A stretch of DNA of 33,343 bases. It comes from Methylothermaceae bacterium. Lineage in GTDB: Bacteria; Pseudomonadota; Gammaproteobacteria; Methylococcales; Methylothermaceae. Position numbers and translations under genes: made by a program. The notes under the pieces are model-generated. The model was not told where the DNA came from. It was given only the letters and a program-made list of their open reading frames with translations, and ran no database searches. Shown one piece after another: positions 1-9,900 of this stretch (positions are counted from its first letter, which is position 1; the number at the start of each line of letters is the position of its first letter). Location of the stretch: contig JALSQY010000394.1 in NCBI GenBank assembly GCA_026985035.1, positions 1 through 33,343 of the forward strand, written 5' to 3'.

Positions 1-219
1 GAAGCCAGGCTTTTACCACTGGAACAAGCAGTGGCGGGAGCCGAGTCGGCATTGGAAATCGAGGGGATGAAAATCCTGGTGGCGCCTTCCGGCCATGAAA
101 AGTGCGTGCGCTGTTGGCACCGGCGGGCGGATGTGGGTTCCAATCCCCAGCATCCGGAATTGTGCGGGCGTTGTGTGGAAAATGTGGAAGGGCCAGGGGA
201 AGTTCGCCGATATGCTTGA
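1..219 (+). pseudogene. Mirror copy of the ileS 3' end (partial, open at window edge)
   Basis: The frame is open from base 1 and encodes the last 72 residues of isoleucyl-tRNA synthetase, including the C-terminal zinc ribbon (CVRC ... CGRC) and the final RRYA plus stop. It is the inverted copy of the end of the complete ileS on the minus strand. The only base difference over 244 bp is at base 58 (a here, c in ileS), which changes Leu to Ile. Whether a whole second ileS lies to the left cannot be seen. It may be a truncated duplicate, the end of an inverted duplication, or a fold-back assembly artefact. No start codon with a ribosome binding site supports separate expression of this piece. Confidence 0.75.
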
Positions 220-244
220 TTACTTCACCACAGAGACGCAGAGG
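1..244 (+). repeat. Left arm of a large inverted repeat
   Basis: Bases 1-244 are the reverse complement of 489-732 with one mismatch (base 58 against 675). The arm may continue left of the window. Its inner end falls in the motif CACAGAGACGCAGAGG; beyond it the two sides diverge. Confidence 0.95.
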
Positions 245-309
245 ACGCAGAGTTTTGTTTTCATAATCAATGCAGGAATCAATTGTTCCACAAAATTTTG
301 ACCTGATTT

Positions 310-414
310 GGGAGTTCCGGCCTGCCTTCCGTGGGTGTTGGTGGCCTGGATGGCCACCATCAAGCCCCCAGGGACGGGTTCACGGCGTCCCACGGAAGGC
401 AGGCCGGAACTCCC
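310..414. repeat. Palindromic REP-like element in the spacer
   Basis: Bases 310-335 and 389-414 are perfect 26-bp inverted repeats (starting GGGAGTTCCGGCC). Between them are a smaller hairpin (340-346 with 352-358) and a GGGAC/GTCCC pair (371-375 with 387-391). The element can fold into one long or several short stems. This layout is typical of dispersed REP/MITE-like elements; copy number elsewhere cannot be judged here. No open frame of note lies in 245-488. Confidence 0.8.
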
Positions 415-488
415 TTGGCCGCATATACAAGTAAAAAACCTATTAGTTGATGGTTTTGGTAAGCCTTCAATTGGAAAAATTATTAGAA

Positions 489-732
489 CCTCTGCGTCTC
501 TGTGGTGAAGTAATCAAGCATATCGGCGAACTTCCCCTGGCCCTTCCACATTTTCCACACAACGCCCGCACAATTCCGGGTGCTGGGGATTGGAACCCAC
601 ATCCGCTCGCCGGTGCCAACAGCGCACGCACTTTTCATGGCCGGAAGGCGCCACCAGGATTTTCATCCCCTCGAGTTCCAATGCCGACTCGGCTCCCGCC
701 ACTGCTTGTTCCAGTGGTAAAAGCCTGGCTTC
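489..732 (-). repeat. Right arm of the large inverted repeat (inside ileS 3' end)
   Basis: This is the partner of 1-244. It covers the last 219 coding bases of ileS including the stop, plus 25 bases of 3' flank. It stops matching only because the window begins, so the true arm length is unknown. The 244-bp spacer between the arms is unique sequence with its own palindrome. Confidence 0.95.
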
Positions 733-3342
733 GGAGGTAATCAGAACGAACCGCAGTTCATCTTCCAGCCTGCGAAGCAAATCATAAAGAGGGGGTTGAC
801 AGTATAAGGTCACTTCCGCTTCCAGGGAGGAACCGATACCGCCCCGCTCGCGCAGTTTTTCCAGCTCCCGGGACACTGCTTCCCGCACCGCCATCACTTG
901 TTCCCAAAACTCCCGGTTCATGGCGCTTGTCTCGGGCAAGGATTGAAGCCCCTGATACCATTCAGTCAAAAACACCGACTCGGCCCGCTCCCCCGGCATG
1001 AATTCCCAGATTTCGTCGGCGGTAAAACTCAAAATCGGCGCCAGCCAGCGTACCAGGCCTTCGGCGATATGATACATGGCGGTCTGGGCGGAACGCCGCG
1101 CCAAGCTGTCGGTCTGGCAGGTGTATTGGCGGTCTTTGATCACATCCAGATAGAAACTGCCCATATCCACGGCGCAGAAGTGATGTACCTTCTGATACAC
1201 CTGATGGAATTGATACTGTTCGTAGGCTTCAATCACCTCTTGCTGCAACAGCCAGGCCCGGTCCACCGCCCATTGATCCAGCGGCAGCATTTTTTCATGA
1301 GGCACGGCATGACCGGCTGGATCAAAACCGGCCATATTGGCCAAAAGATAACGGGCGGTATTGCGCAAGCGCCGGTAGACATCGGAAGTGCGCTTGAGAA
1401 TTTCATCGGAGACCGCCATTTCCCCCCGGTAGTCGGTGGCCGAGACCCAAAGCCGGAGCACATCGGCACCCAGCCGGTCCATCACTTTTTGGGGTGCCAC
1501 CACGTTGCCCCGGGATTTGGACATCTTGTAGCCCTTTTCATCCACCGTAAATCCGTGGGTCAACACCGCCTGATAAGGGGCGCGGTCGTTCATGGCCACG
1601 GAGGTCAACAGGGAAGACTGGAACCAGCCCCGGTGCTGATCGGAACCTTCCAGATATAAATCGGCTGGAAAGCCCAGTTCTTCGCGGCGGCGCAGCACAC
1701 ACTCGTGGGTGACACCGGAATCGAACCAAACGTCGAGAATATCGTTGATCTTATCGTATTGCTCCGCTTCCTCCCCCAGGATTTCCGCCGGCTCCAGTTC
1801 GAACCAGGCATCGATGCCGTCTTCTTCCATGCGCTTTGCCACCTGCTCGATGATTTCCACGGTTTTGGGGTGCAATTCACCGGTTTCCTTGTGGACAAAC
1901 ACCGCAATCGGTACCCCCCAGTTGCGCTGACGGGAAATACACCAATCCGGCCGGTTCTCTACCATGGCCTCGATACGGGCCTGTCCCCAATCGGGAATCC
2001 AACGGACTTTTTGGATTTCTTCCAGGGCGCGCTGGCGCAAGCCCTTGTCGTCCATGGAGATGAACCACTGGGGCGTGGCGCGGAAGATAATGGGCGTCTT
2101 GTGGCGCCAACAATGGGGGTAGCTGTGCTCGATCACTTCTTCGTGAATGAGCGCCCCATGTTCCTTGAGCACTTCGATCACATGGTCGTTGGCGTTGAAC
2201 ACATGTTCGCCGGCAAAATACTCGGTGTTCGGCAGGAAGCAACCGTTGCTCCCTACGGGATTTTCCACCGGCAAACCGTATTGCTGGCCCACCACGTAGT
2301 CGTCCTGGCCGTGACCTGGCGCGGTATGAACAGCGCCGGTGCCGGCCTCCAGGGTAACGTGCTCGCCAAGAATAACAGGAACCTGGCGCTGGTAAAAAGG
2401 ATGCTGAAGCCTCACGCCTTCCAGGTCTTTGCCCCGGCAGTAGGCAATCACCCGGTAATCCTCGATGCCATAGCGATCCATGACATCCTTGAGCAACCCT
2501 TCGGCAATCAACAGCCTTTCAGGGCCGTGCTCGGTCTGGCATTGAACGAGCGCGTACTCCAGGTCAGGATGCAGGGCAACCGCCTGGTTGGCGGGCAGGG
2601 TCCAGGGCGTGGTGGTCCAGATCACCACTGAAACCGGACCTTTGCCTTCATGCTCGGGCACGTGATGGCAGCGAGAGAGAAAATCCTGCTCGTCCACTGC
2701 CTTGAAACGCACATCGATGGCGGGCGAACGTTTGTTCTCGTATTCCACCTCCGCTTCCGCCAGGGCGGAGCCGCAATCGGTGCACCAGTAAACCGGCTTG
2801 GCGCCGCGGCTCAAGTGACCGTTGGCGACAATCTTGCCGAACGAGCGCAAGATATCTGCCTCGAATCGTGGCGCCATGGTGAGATAGGGGTGCTCCCAAT
2901 CGGCCACCCCGCCCAGGCGGACAAAGTCCTTGCGTTGCAATTCCACTTGGGATTGGGCATATTCCCGGCAGGCACGGCGGAATTCGGCGGGGCTGACCTT
3001 GACCCCGGCCTTGCCCACTTTCTTTTCCACCATCAATTCAATGGGAAGCCCGTGGCAATCCCAGCCCGGCACATAAGGCGCATCGAAACCGCTCAGGGCC
3101 TTGGCCTTGACAATAAAGTCCTTGAGGATCTTGTTGACCGCATGGCCGATGTGAATCATGCCGTTGGCGTAAGGGGGACCATCGTGAAGCACAAACTTGG
3201 GCTTACCGGCAAAGGTTTCGCGGATCTTTTGATACAGGCCCATGGCCTGCCAGCGTTTCAATCTTTCCGGCTCGCGCCTGGCCAGATTGCCGCGCATGGG
3301 AAAGTCGGTTTTGGGTAAATTCAGGGTTTGTTTGTAATCCAT
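514..3342 (-). CDS. ileS: Isoleucyl-tRNA synthetase
   Basis: This cytoplasmic class I aminoacyl-tRNA synthetase charges tRNA-Ile with isoleucine. The 942 residues match the usual bacterial length (about 938 in E. coli). The HIGH motif is at residues 64-67 and KMSKS at 606-610. The CP1 editing domain lies between them (WTTTPWTLP near 242-250, and the [16 protein letters not shown] stretch near 334-349). The C terminus has the zinc ribbon with two CxxC pairs seen in the proteobacterial type. The start [10 protein letters not shown] fits the family, and AGGA lies 6 bases before the ATG. The ribF end overlaps its start by 22 bp, so the two are co-transcribed. lspA, normally next, is absent: an inverted copy of the ileS tail follows instead. 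Confidence 0.98.
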   Translation of the reverse strand: MDYKQTLNLPKTDFPMRGNLARREPERLKRWQAMGLYQKIRETFAGKPKFVLHDGPPYANGMIHIGHAVNKILKDFIVKAKALSGFDAPYVPGWDCHGLPIELMVEKKVGKAGVKVSPAEFRRACREYAQSQVELQRKDFVRLGGVADWEHPYLTMAPRFEADILRSFGKIVANGHLSRGAKPVYWCTDCGSALAEAEVEYENKRSPAIDVRFKAVDEQDFLSRCHHVPEHEGKGPVSVVIWTTTPWTLPANQAVALHPDLEYALVQCQTEHGPERLLIAEGLLKDVMDRYGIEDYRVIAYCRGKDLEGVRLQHPFYQRQVPVILGEHVTLEAGTGAVHTAPGHGQDDYVVGQQYGLPVENPVGSNGCFLPNTEYFAGEHVFNANDHVIEVLKEHGALIHEEVIEHSYPHCWRHKTPIIFRATPQWFISMDDKGLRQRALEEIQKVRWIPDWGQARIEAMVENRPDWCISRQRNWGVPIAVFVHKETGELHPKTVEIIEQVAKRMEEDGIDAWFELEPAEILGEEAEQYDKINDILDVWFDSGVTHECVLRRREELGFPADLYLEGSDQHRGWFQSSLLTSVAMNDRAPYQAVLTHGFTVDEKGYKMSKSRGNVVAPQKVMDRLGADVLRLWVSATDYRGEMAVSDEILKRTSDVYRRLRNTARYLLANMAGFDPAGHAVPHEKMLPLDQWAVDRAWLLQQEVIEAYEQYQFHQVYQKVHHFCAVDMGSFYLDVIKDRQYTCQTDSLARRSAQTAMYHIAEGLVRWLAPILSFTADEIWEFMPGERAESVFLTEWYQGLQSLPETSAMNREFWEQVMAVREAVSRELEKLRERGGIGSSLEAEVTLYCQPPLYDLLRRLEDELRFVLITSEARLLPLEQAVAGAESALELEGMKILVAPSGHEKCVRCWHRRADVGSNPQHPELCGRCVENVEGPGEVRRYA

Positions 3343-4274
3343 CGTTTTTCCTGAGATTGCAATAAATTCCGGGCCTTGGCCACATCGCTTTCAATTTGTT
3401 TGCGCAGCGCCTCCAGAGTAGGAAAGCGCATTTCCTCTCGAATCTTATGGTGAAAGAATACCTCCACCATCCGGCCGTAGATGTCGCCGTCGAAATCAAA
3501 CAAATGGACTTCCAGCAACACCTTTTGATTGCCTTCCACCGTCGGCCGGATGCCCACATTGGCTACTCCTGGCCAGGGTCTTTCATTGACACCGTCGACG
3601 GTAACGGCGAATACGCCAGAAACCGGGCTTTTCTTCCGCGATAAATTGATATTGGCAGTGGGAAAGCCCAAATCCCGCCCCCGCTGGGCCCCGGAAACCA
3701 CTCTGCCGCAGAAGGCATAGGGGCGACCCAACATTTTTTCCGCCAGCTGCAAATCACCTTGTTCCAGGGCCTGGCGGATGGCCGTACTGCTCACACGGAT
3801 GCCATTCAGTTCGAACGTGGGCGTTGAAACCACATCAAACCCCTTGCTGGCTCCCGTTTGCTGAAGAAGCTCGAAATCCCCTTCTCGCCCCCGGCCGAAA
3901 CGGAAATCATCTCCTACCACCAGATGCTTGACGCCCAATTTATCCAGTAACACCTGGTTGATGAATTCCAGCGCCGATAACGAAGCCAACGACCGGTCAA
4001 ATTTAAGCGGCATCACCCAATCCACCGGCAGTTCACTGAGCCGCGCCAGTTTTTCCCGCAATCGGGTCAACCGCGCCGGCGCTTTGTCTCCAAGAAAATA
4101 CTCCAGGGGCTGTGGCTCGAACAAAACCACCGCCACAGGCAACCCCAGGCGCTTGCCTTCCCCGGCCAGGGTGTCGATCACATGCCGGTGCCCCAGATGC
4201 ACGCCATCAAAATTGCCAATGGTGGCAACTGTCCCGAGTAATGGGATTCGCCTGAAACCTGGGATCAGCTGCAT
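3321..4274 (-). CDS. ribF: Bifunctional riboflavin kinase / FAD synthetase
   Basis: The enzyme makes FMN from riboflavin and then FAD from FMN and ATP, in the cytoplasm. Its 317 residues match the family. The N-terminal nucleotidyltransferase domain shows [10 protein letters not shown] (residues 20-29), VVGDDFRFG (119-127) and VSSTAIR (161-167). The C-terminal kinase domain shows GFPTANI (203-209). The gene overlaps ileS by 22 bp, the usual gammaproteobacterial ribF-ileS pairing. In Pseudomonas-type genomes murJ lies directly upstream; here about 6 kb with two VanZ-type genes separates them, so ribF must use its own promoter in the 4275-4603 gap. Confidence 0.97.
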   Translation of the reverse strand: MQLIPGFRRIPLLGTVATIGNFDGVHLGHRHVIDTLAGEGKRLGLPVAVVLFEPQPLEYFLGDKAPARLTRLREKLARLSELPVDWVMPLKFDRSLASLSALEFINQVLLDKLGVKHLVVGDDFRFGRGREGDFELLQQTGASKGFDVVSTPTFELNGIRVSSTAIRQALEQGDLQLAEKMLGRPYAFCGRVVSGAQRGRDLGFPTANINLSRKKSPVSGVFAVTVDGVNERPWPGVANVGIRPTVEGNQKVLLEVHLFDFDGDIYGRMVEVFFHHKIREEMRFPTLEALRKQIESDVAKARNLLQSQEKRWITNKP

Positions 4275-4603
4275 CTTCTCATCAGTACGGCAAAATTGGG
4301 CATTTTAGCAAATTCAAAGAACAAGCCAGGGACTGTTTTCCTACGGTGTACAGATGATACCATCTAAATAAATTGCTGTAAGTTGGCTATAAATCCGTAA
4401 CTTGGGTGACAAAGCCTGGCACTGGAAACATCGGGTTTGACAGGGCGGGCGCTATTAAACTTTTGCCGCCAAAATCCAGCACGGTTGGCACTTGACTTTG
4501 TGTTTCGAAGAAAAAATCGCATTTTTCGCTTGATGCGCTCTGGGAATTCATGGATGACTCATTCAGAACCTCCCCAAATGCATGCTTAAAGGAGCTGTAT
4601 CCC
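4275..4603. other. Intergenic region between divergent ribF and VanZ gene
   Basis: This gap of about 330 bp must hold promoters for ribF (leftward) and the VanZ-repeat gene (rightward). It is AT-richer than its surroundings. A partial sigma-54-like string (TTGGCAC, near 4489-4495) is present but the -12 part does not match well. I see no RNA gene or convincing terminator. Confidence 0.5.
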
Positions 4604-6964
4604 ATGGACGAACAACCGCGCCGCGTGATTTTATTCCTGGCCATCGGCTATTTAGGCTTTGTGGTCTATGGCAGCCTGGTCCCCCTGGATTTTCATCCCA
4701 AACCGCTTACCCAAGCATGGCATGACTTCCACCAGATCCGCTTTCTCGATTTGGGGATTGGCTCGCGCGCCGACTGGGTCGCCAATATTTTGCTGTTTAT
4801 TCCGCTGGCCTTCCTGGGGATGGAAGTGCTGGCCCGTCACCGTGGCAAAAGCGGTCAAATTCTGCTGAGTGCCCTGCTCTGGGGGGCTTTATTTCTGCTG
4901 GCGCTGACGATTGAATTCAGCCAGCAGTTCTTCCCGCCGCGAACCGTTTCCCAAAATGACATTCTGGCCGAATCCCTGGGCGCTCTGATCGGGATTGCTC
5001 TTTGGCATTGGCAGGGGCAGCGCGTTTTCAGCTGGCTTGCCTCGCTACCATTTGCCCACAGCCTCGAAAATAAAATCGTCCTGCTACTTTATTTGTATCT
5101 TGCCGGGTTGTTTTTTTATAACGTTCTGCCCCTGGATTTGACCATCAGTCCGGTAGAACTCTATCACAAGTGGAAGGACGGGCGCTTGTCTCTTGTGCCC
5201 TTGGCGGCATTGGCAACACTACCCCCGGCCCAGGCATTGTATGAGCTGATCACTGATATTCTAATATGGATACCGCCAGCCGTCCTTTGGTGCTATCAGC
5301 ACCCGCCGAAAAAGGCCTGGCAAAGAACAGTCGCCGCCGCCGCGGTCATCGAGCTGGGGCAGTTATTCGTTTACAGCCGGGTGAGCGATATCACCGATCT
5401 CATTACCGCGGCGCTGGGAGCATGGCTGGGTATCAAGCTATTTTCAAAAATGCCACACGCAGTGCTCCCCGCCCATTCCACCGGGAACAACCGAAGTGTT
5501 GAACGAACCGCTCCCATTCGTTTTACTACCGCTATCTGGCTTTATGGGCTGTGGGTGATCGTGTTGGCGCTGGTCTTTGGGTATCCCTTCAAGTTTGACT
5601 TCACGCCATTGGGGATCGAAATCCGCTTGGATCAAGCCTTTCGCGTGCCGTTTACCGCTTATTATTTCGGCACCGAATTCCGGGCCATCACTGAAGTCCT
5701 CCATAAAATCCTGTTCTTTTTTCCACTGGGGGCGATCATTGCCTTTTTTCCTGGGTTTCTGAATTCCGCCGATAAACCCTGGCTAAAGATCATCGCTTTG
5801 ACTGCTATTCCCGCACTGTTGGTGGAAACCGAACAACTTTTGCTGGCCGACAAACATCCGGACTGGACCGACTGGTTTCTCGAAACCATGGGGGGCATGG
5901 CGGGCTTTTGGACATTTTCCTTTCTGTTAGCCAATACCAGGGCGGTCTCTCCATTGTCCACGCCATCCACACCGCCAGAACAAGCACCTGCAGCCAGCCT
6001 TTGGCGCAAAGCCAATCCAATGACCTGGTTTGCCGGATTAATTGGGGCCACGGGTTTGGGCTTTTTGCTACTCTCCCATCTGCCGGGCGTTCCCTATAAT
6101 GTCCGTGAATTGTTTACCTCCGGCATCCCTGTACTCGGGCCGTTTTTAATCGCCGGCGTTTTTTGCTGGTTATTCGGCTTTCCGGCCTGGTACGTGCATC
6201 GAATAGTCCTTCAGTCCTGGCCTGGCGTTCTGACCTATATCCGATGGCTGGGCCTGTATCTTTTGGTTGCCGCTGCCGGATTGTGGATTGTCGCCCCTCT
6301 GGAAAGCTTGCACGATCTTGTGGGCAGTCCGGTCACCTTTTTGCCTCACGGGCTGGAAATCATCGGCCGTCTGACAGCCTTGCTCGTTCCCTTGGCCGTC
6401 GCTTTGCATGCCGCCGCTCTCGGGGTTTACCGCCGGCTCTATCAGCCCAGTGCCATAGGCCGCCACCGGGCACTGCTCATCATAATCGCGGCATTTCTTT
6501 TGCCGGCAAGTTACTTGGTGGTTGTGCCATGGGCCGCTACCGATAACCTGGTTGAGTTGCTCCGGGGGGAAGGCCACTCGTTGGCGATTGTGGGCTTGCT
6601 TGTTTACCTTCTCCTTTCGGCCCGGGCCGCCACCTGGCTGAGCGTTGCACTCACCCGTCCCGACCGCTTGCCGATAGCTTTGGTTTGGCTGCTTGCCTCA
6701 TTGACAGGAGGATATTTTTGCCTGGATCTGGCGCTGGAGCCGGTGATTGTCAAATACGGGCAAGCTTTTTCTGCCTGGCAATTTCTTCTCAGTACCGACA
6801 GGGAGCACCTGGCTTCCGGCCCTTCGCTTGTGCTGCGCTATGCCCTTGCCCATTTTGGCTGGGTCTTGATGATGGCCTTGTTCCAGCTGCCGGCCTGGAC
6901 GGACCAGTCAAAACCGTTATCCCGGCACCAGCCCCGCCGGCATTTCACGATGGGACAAGGGTAA
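4604..6964 (+). CDS. Polytopic membrane protein with three or more VanZ-like repeats
   Basis: The 786-residue protein has about 20 predicted membrane segments. At least three VanZ-like units are visible, near residues 7-132, 157-277 and 307-439. Each ends in the pattern E-x-x-Q followed about ten residues later by D(I/L)xxxxxG: TIEFSQQFFPPRTVSQNDIL, VIELGQLFVYSRVSDITDLI and LVETEQLLLADKHPDWTDWF. Each also begins with a G/N-x-L-x-P-x-D/K-F-type segment such as YGSLVPLDF. The last 300 residues are further hydrophobic helices that may be eroded repeats. VanZ is known from low-level teicoplanin resistance, but the biochemical role of the family is unclear. I place the start at 4604, not the in-frame ATG at 4550, because AAAGGAG lies at 4588-4594. 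The 3' end overlaps the convergent VanZ-heparinase gene by 20 bp. Confidence 0.85.
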   Translation: MDEQPRRVILFLAIGYLGFVVYGSLVPLDFHPKPLTQAWHDFHQIRFLDLGIGSRADWVANILLFIPLAFLGMEVLARHRGKSGQILLSALLWGALFLLALTIEFSQQFFPPRTVSQNDILAESLGALIGIALWHWQGQRVFSWLASLPFAHSLENKIVLLLYLYLAGLFFYNVLPLDLTISPVELYHKWKDGRLSLVPLAALATLPPAQALYELITDILIWIPPAVLWCYQHPPKKAWQRTVAAAAVIELGQLFVYSRVSDITDLITAALGAWLGIKLFSKMPHAVLPAHSTGNNRSVERTAPIRFTTAIWLYGLWVIVLALVFGYPFKFDFTPLGIEIRLDQAFRVPFTAYYFGTEFRAITEVLHKILFFFPLGAIIAFFPGFLNSADKPWLKIIALTAIPALLVETEQLLLADKHPDWTDWFLETMGGMAGFWTFSFLLANTRAVSPLSTPSTPPEQAPAASLWRKANPMTWFAGLIGATGLGFLLLSHLPGVPYNVRELFTSGIPVLGPFLIAGVFCWLFGFPAWYVHRIVLQSWPGVLTYIRWLGLYLLVAAAGLWIVAPLESLHDLVGSPVTFLPHGLEIIGRLTALLVPLAVALHAAALGVYRRLYQPSAIGRHRALLIIIAAFLLPASYLVVVPWAATDNLVELLRGEGHSLAIVGLLVYLLLSARAATWLSVALTRPDRLPIALVWLLASLTGGYFCLDLALEPVIVKYGQAFSAWQFLLSTDREHLASGPSLVLRYALAHFGWVLMMALFQLPAWTDQSKPLSRHQPRRHFTMGQG

Positions 6965-9900
6965 GCGTCACCCTTCTGCCATTGTCAAACTCCACCACCA
7001 CGCCCATGCGGTTGGCGGGGAATTTGAAACGGAGATTCCTGGCGCTTCCCTGCAGCCGGCAACCCAAGGTGTTTTTTTCTCGCAAGGCGCTTACCGTCAC
7101 TGGATGCGTTTTACCTGCCAGGGAAGGTTTGAGTACCATGAGAAAGCGGTCCCGCAAATGTCCCGGCAGCGGCATGATCTCCACCCGCCAACGGCCCGGC
7201 TCCGGCTTTGGGGGGCGGTGACGGGCCACCCGGCGCCAAACCGCGCCTTGCTCATCGTAATTCTTGCCGTTCACCAGAAACTCGGCGCCCGGCCCGCCGA
7301 CCGGACGGATAGTCGCGTTCTCCGGAAACAACACGGTCACATCCAGCTTACCCCCCTGGCGAGACATTGCCGGTTCGGGTCCAGTTTTTACTGTCAACCC
7401 TCCTTGCCCGATTCGGGGACGGGCCAGGAAATGGAGCAAGGAACGTTTGACAAATTCCGGCCGGACAGCGGTAACGTCGTCGTAAATCAACACCACATCT
7501 TCCTGCCGGTCATAAATAAACGTACGCCAGTACCGCGATACGCGGCAGGTCCGGTCATAAAAATTGCCTTTACCGCAACGTTGGTTGGTATAGGCCGGCG
7601 TCAAGTCCGCCACTGCAATCACCAGATCATCGCCCGCGTAATAACGGGCAATCCGGCCGGTATGGTAAGTTTCCCGCTGACGCTGCCAGTCTCTCACGTC
7701 CATGGGCGCGCCTTTCCCCCATCCCGAACCTACCCGGCGCTGACCGCCGTCATTGGCGATGGGCCGGTGTGGTTTATTCTCTCCCTTTTCGGGCAGGGGC
7801 GCGTTATCATCGGGATCGGTCACCGTCATGGCATTGTGGGCGATGGTTTGATCAGCGTAATTCAAATGATGATCCGAACCGTAGCGGGGCCCGTACAAGC
7901 CGCTATCAATCGCCAGAGGCCCGCCCTTGTACAAGGTAAAAGCGCCTTGATCCAGATGGGAATGGGACCAAAAATTGTCTCCCGCCTTGAAGGTCACGTA
8001 AGTGGCGTCATCGCCCCAGTCACTCCGGGCGATGACCATGCCAATGCCGTTGAAATAGCGCTGCAATGGCAGTTTGGCAATCGAATCCTTGGCGCACAGG
8101 CTGTCATCGGGCAAAGGCCCCCAAGGCCAGGCCGTGGGCAATTGCGGACGGCAGCCAAAAAACGTATAGGCCGCGCGGTGACGATATTCCAGCGCCAACG
8201 CGTAACGGTCCGGCGATGTTTTGTCAAAATAGCCGCTGTCTCCCCAACGCATGTGGGTATGATCCGGGCGGTGGCGGTAGATCAAAAACTCGAGAACCCC
8301 CCGGATACCCTGGCTGCCACGAAACAAATCCTCCCCGGTAGCACTGCGCCACATGGCCGGCACGCTGTAAATTGCCTTGCCGATACCGATTCCCACATAT
8401 TCTCCGCCCTCGTGCCAGCCGCCGGCGCGCCCCATCACCTGGCGCCAAACCGGCAATACCCTGTGCTTCCACAGGTCATAGGCAAAGGCCAGGCACCGTG
8501 CCCCTTGCGGGTGATCGCGGTAAAGCGCCAGAGACACCGCCATCAACGCCTGCAAAGGACTGTTGTAGAGATAAACGTTATAGGGAGACAAGGCATGCTG
8601 GCGGATGAACCCGCTCAGGTATTGACAGCCTTCGGCCAATTTCTGTTGCAATTTCCGCCGTTGCAGTGGAGATAAACGGGGATACAACCAATCATACGCC
8701 TGGGCCATCGGCATGGCCTGCCGATGGCCGCGCCCGCTATATTGCAATGCCAGCAAGCGGGCGGTCAGTCGCTCCAAATCCAGCTGGGACGGATCAAGCA
8801 TTCCCGTCAATAGCATGGCTTCAAGATTCCCCCGGCCATGATTGGCCGCCCGCTGCCATTGTTGGACTGTGTTGGAATATCGGGCTTGAAGTATTTTGAT
8901 TTCAGCGGCACTCGGCGCGGGCAAGCGGGGATGATCATCATGGAACCTGGGCATCGGCGGCAGACGGTATAATTCAGTGGCGGTATGGGAGTTGCCTGTA
9001 AAAGGCACGCCAATCTGCGGAAAAAACCAACCAATCGCCAATAACCCTACGGCAGCCAACACCACGCCCCGCAAGAACAGGGAATGGAAAAACCTGAACC
9101 TGGAAACTGTGACCGCACCCCCCGCCATTAGCCACCATCTTTCCGCCCAATACCAGACAAAAAGCCAGGCAGCTACCGCTACCAATACATCGGTCACATC
9201 CGGATAGCGTCCCGGCAAAAACCGTTGCCGCCACTCGATATAGAATTCCAGGGTGAAAACAGCAAACGCCCCCAGCAACATGATCCACCGCCCCGCCCTG
9301 ATTTTCCGAACCGCCACCACAGTAAAAAATGCCATGGCCAGTGCCGGCCAAGCGGATGAAAGCAGGTCTATCATGCCACTGATACTGTTTTGCTGGCCGG
9401 CCAGGGGAACCCAGTTAAAGGTACGCAAAGCTTCCTGGGCGTAACTGCCCCTTGCATACAGACCGCCGGTCAACTCCGCCACCACCAGCAAGCCAATGGC
9501 AATACCGCTGCGAATCCGGGATTGCAGCCGCGAATCCAGCAACCACAAAAGGCAAGCCGCCAATCCCAAGCCCATCAGGGATTCCAGACTCAACTGCCGC
9601 CATACAATCAGAGCCTTGGCGGTCAGCCCCAAAAGAAAAAACAAAAGGAAAACCAGGATGGTATTGCGTTCAGGCTTGAGTAACCGGGAAAGCAATAATC
9701 CCAGCGCCAGCAAATTCATGGCGTAAACAGCTATTTTCCCGAAATGCGGTTGGCGGGCACCCTCAATGACCTCCCGAATTGGCTCGACCCCGTGTTTTAG
9801 CCCAGCCATATCGAAAACCGGCACCAGGGGCATCCATTCAGACAATAACCAAAACCCCAACACCATCAGGCCAAGATCCGCCAATGGTCCTGGTTGCAAA

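Noticed and set aside
1705-2631. Plus-strand open frame of 308 codons inside ileS
   Set aside because: Antisense shadow of ileS with His/Gly/Val-rich composition and no family features; the same holds for 898-1659 and 2650-3318.
4489-4506. Possible sigma-54 promoter (TTGGCAC ... TTTGT)
   Set aside because: The -24 half fits, but the -12 GC is missing at the correct spacing.
4550-4603. Upstream ATG for the VanZ-repeat gene
   Set aside because: No ribosome binding site and no conserved sequence; the ATG at 4604 has AAAGGAG at ideal distance.
7104-8675. Long plus-strand open frame of 523 codons inside the VanZ-heparinase gene
   Set aside because: It is antisense to a clear protein, has no recognisable domain, and arises from the GC-rich codon pattern of the real gene.
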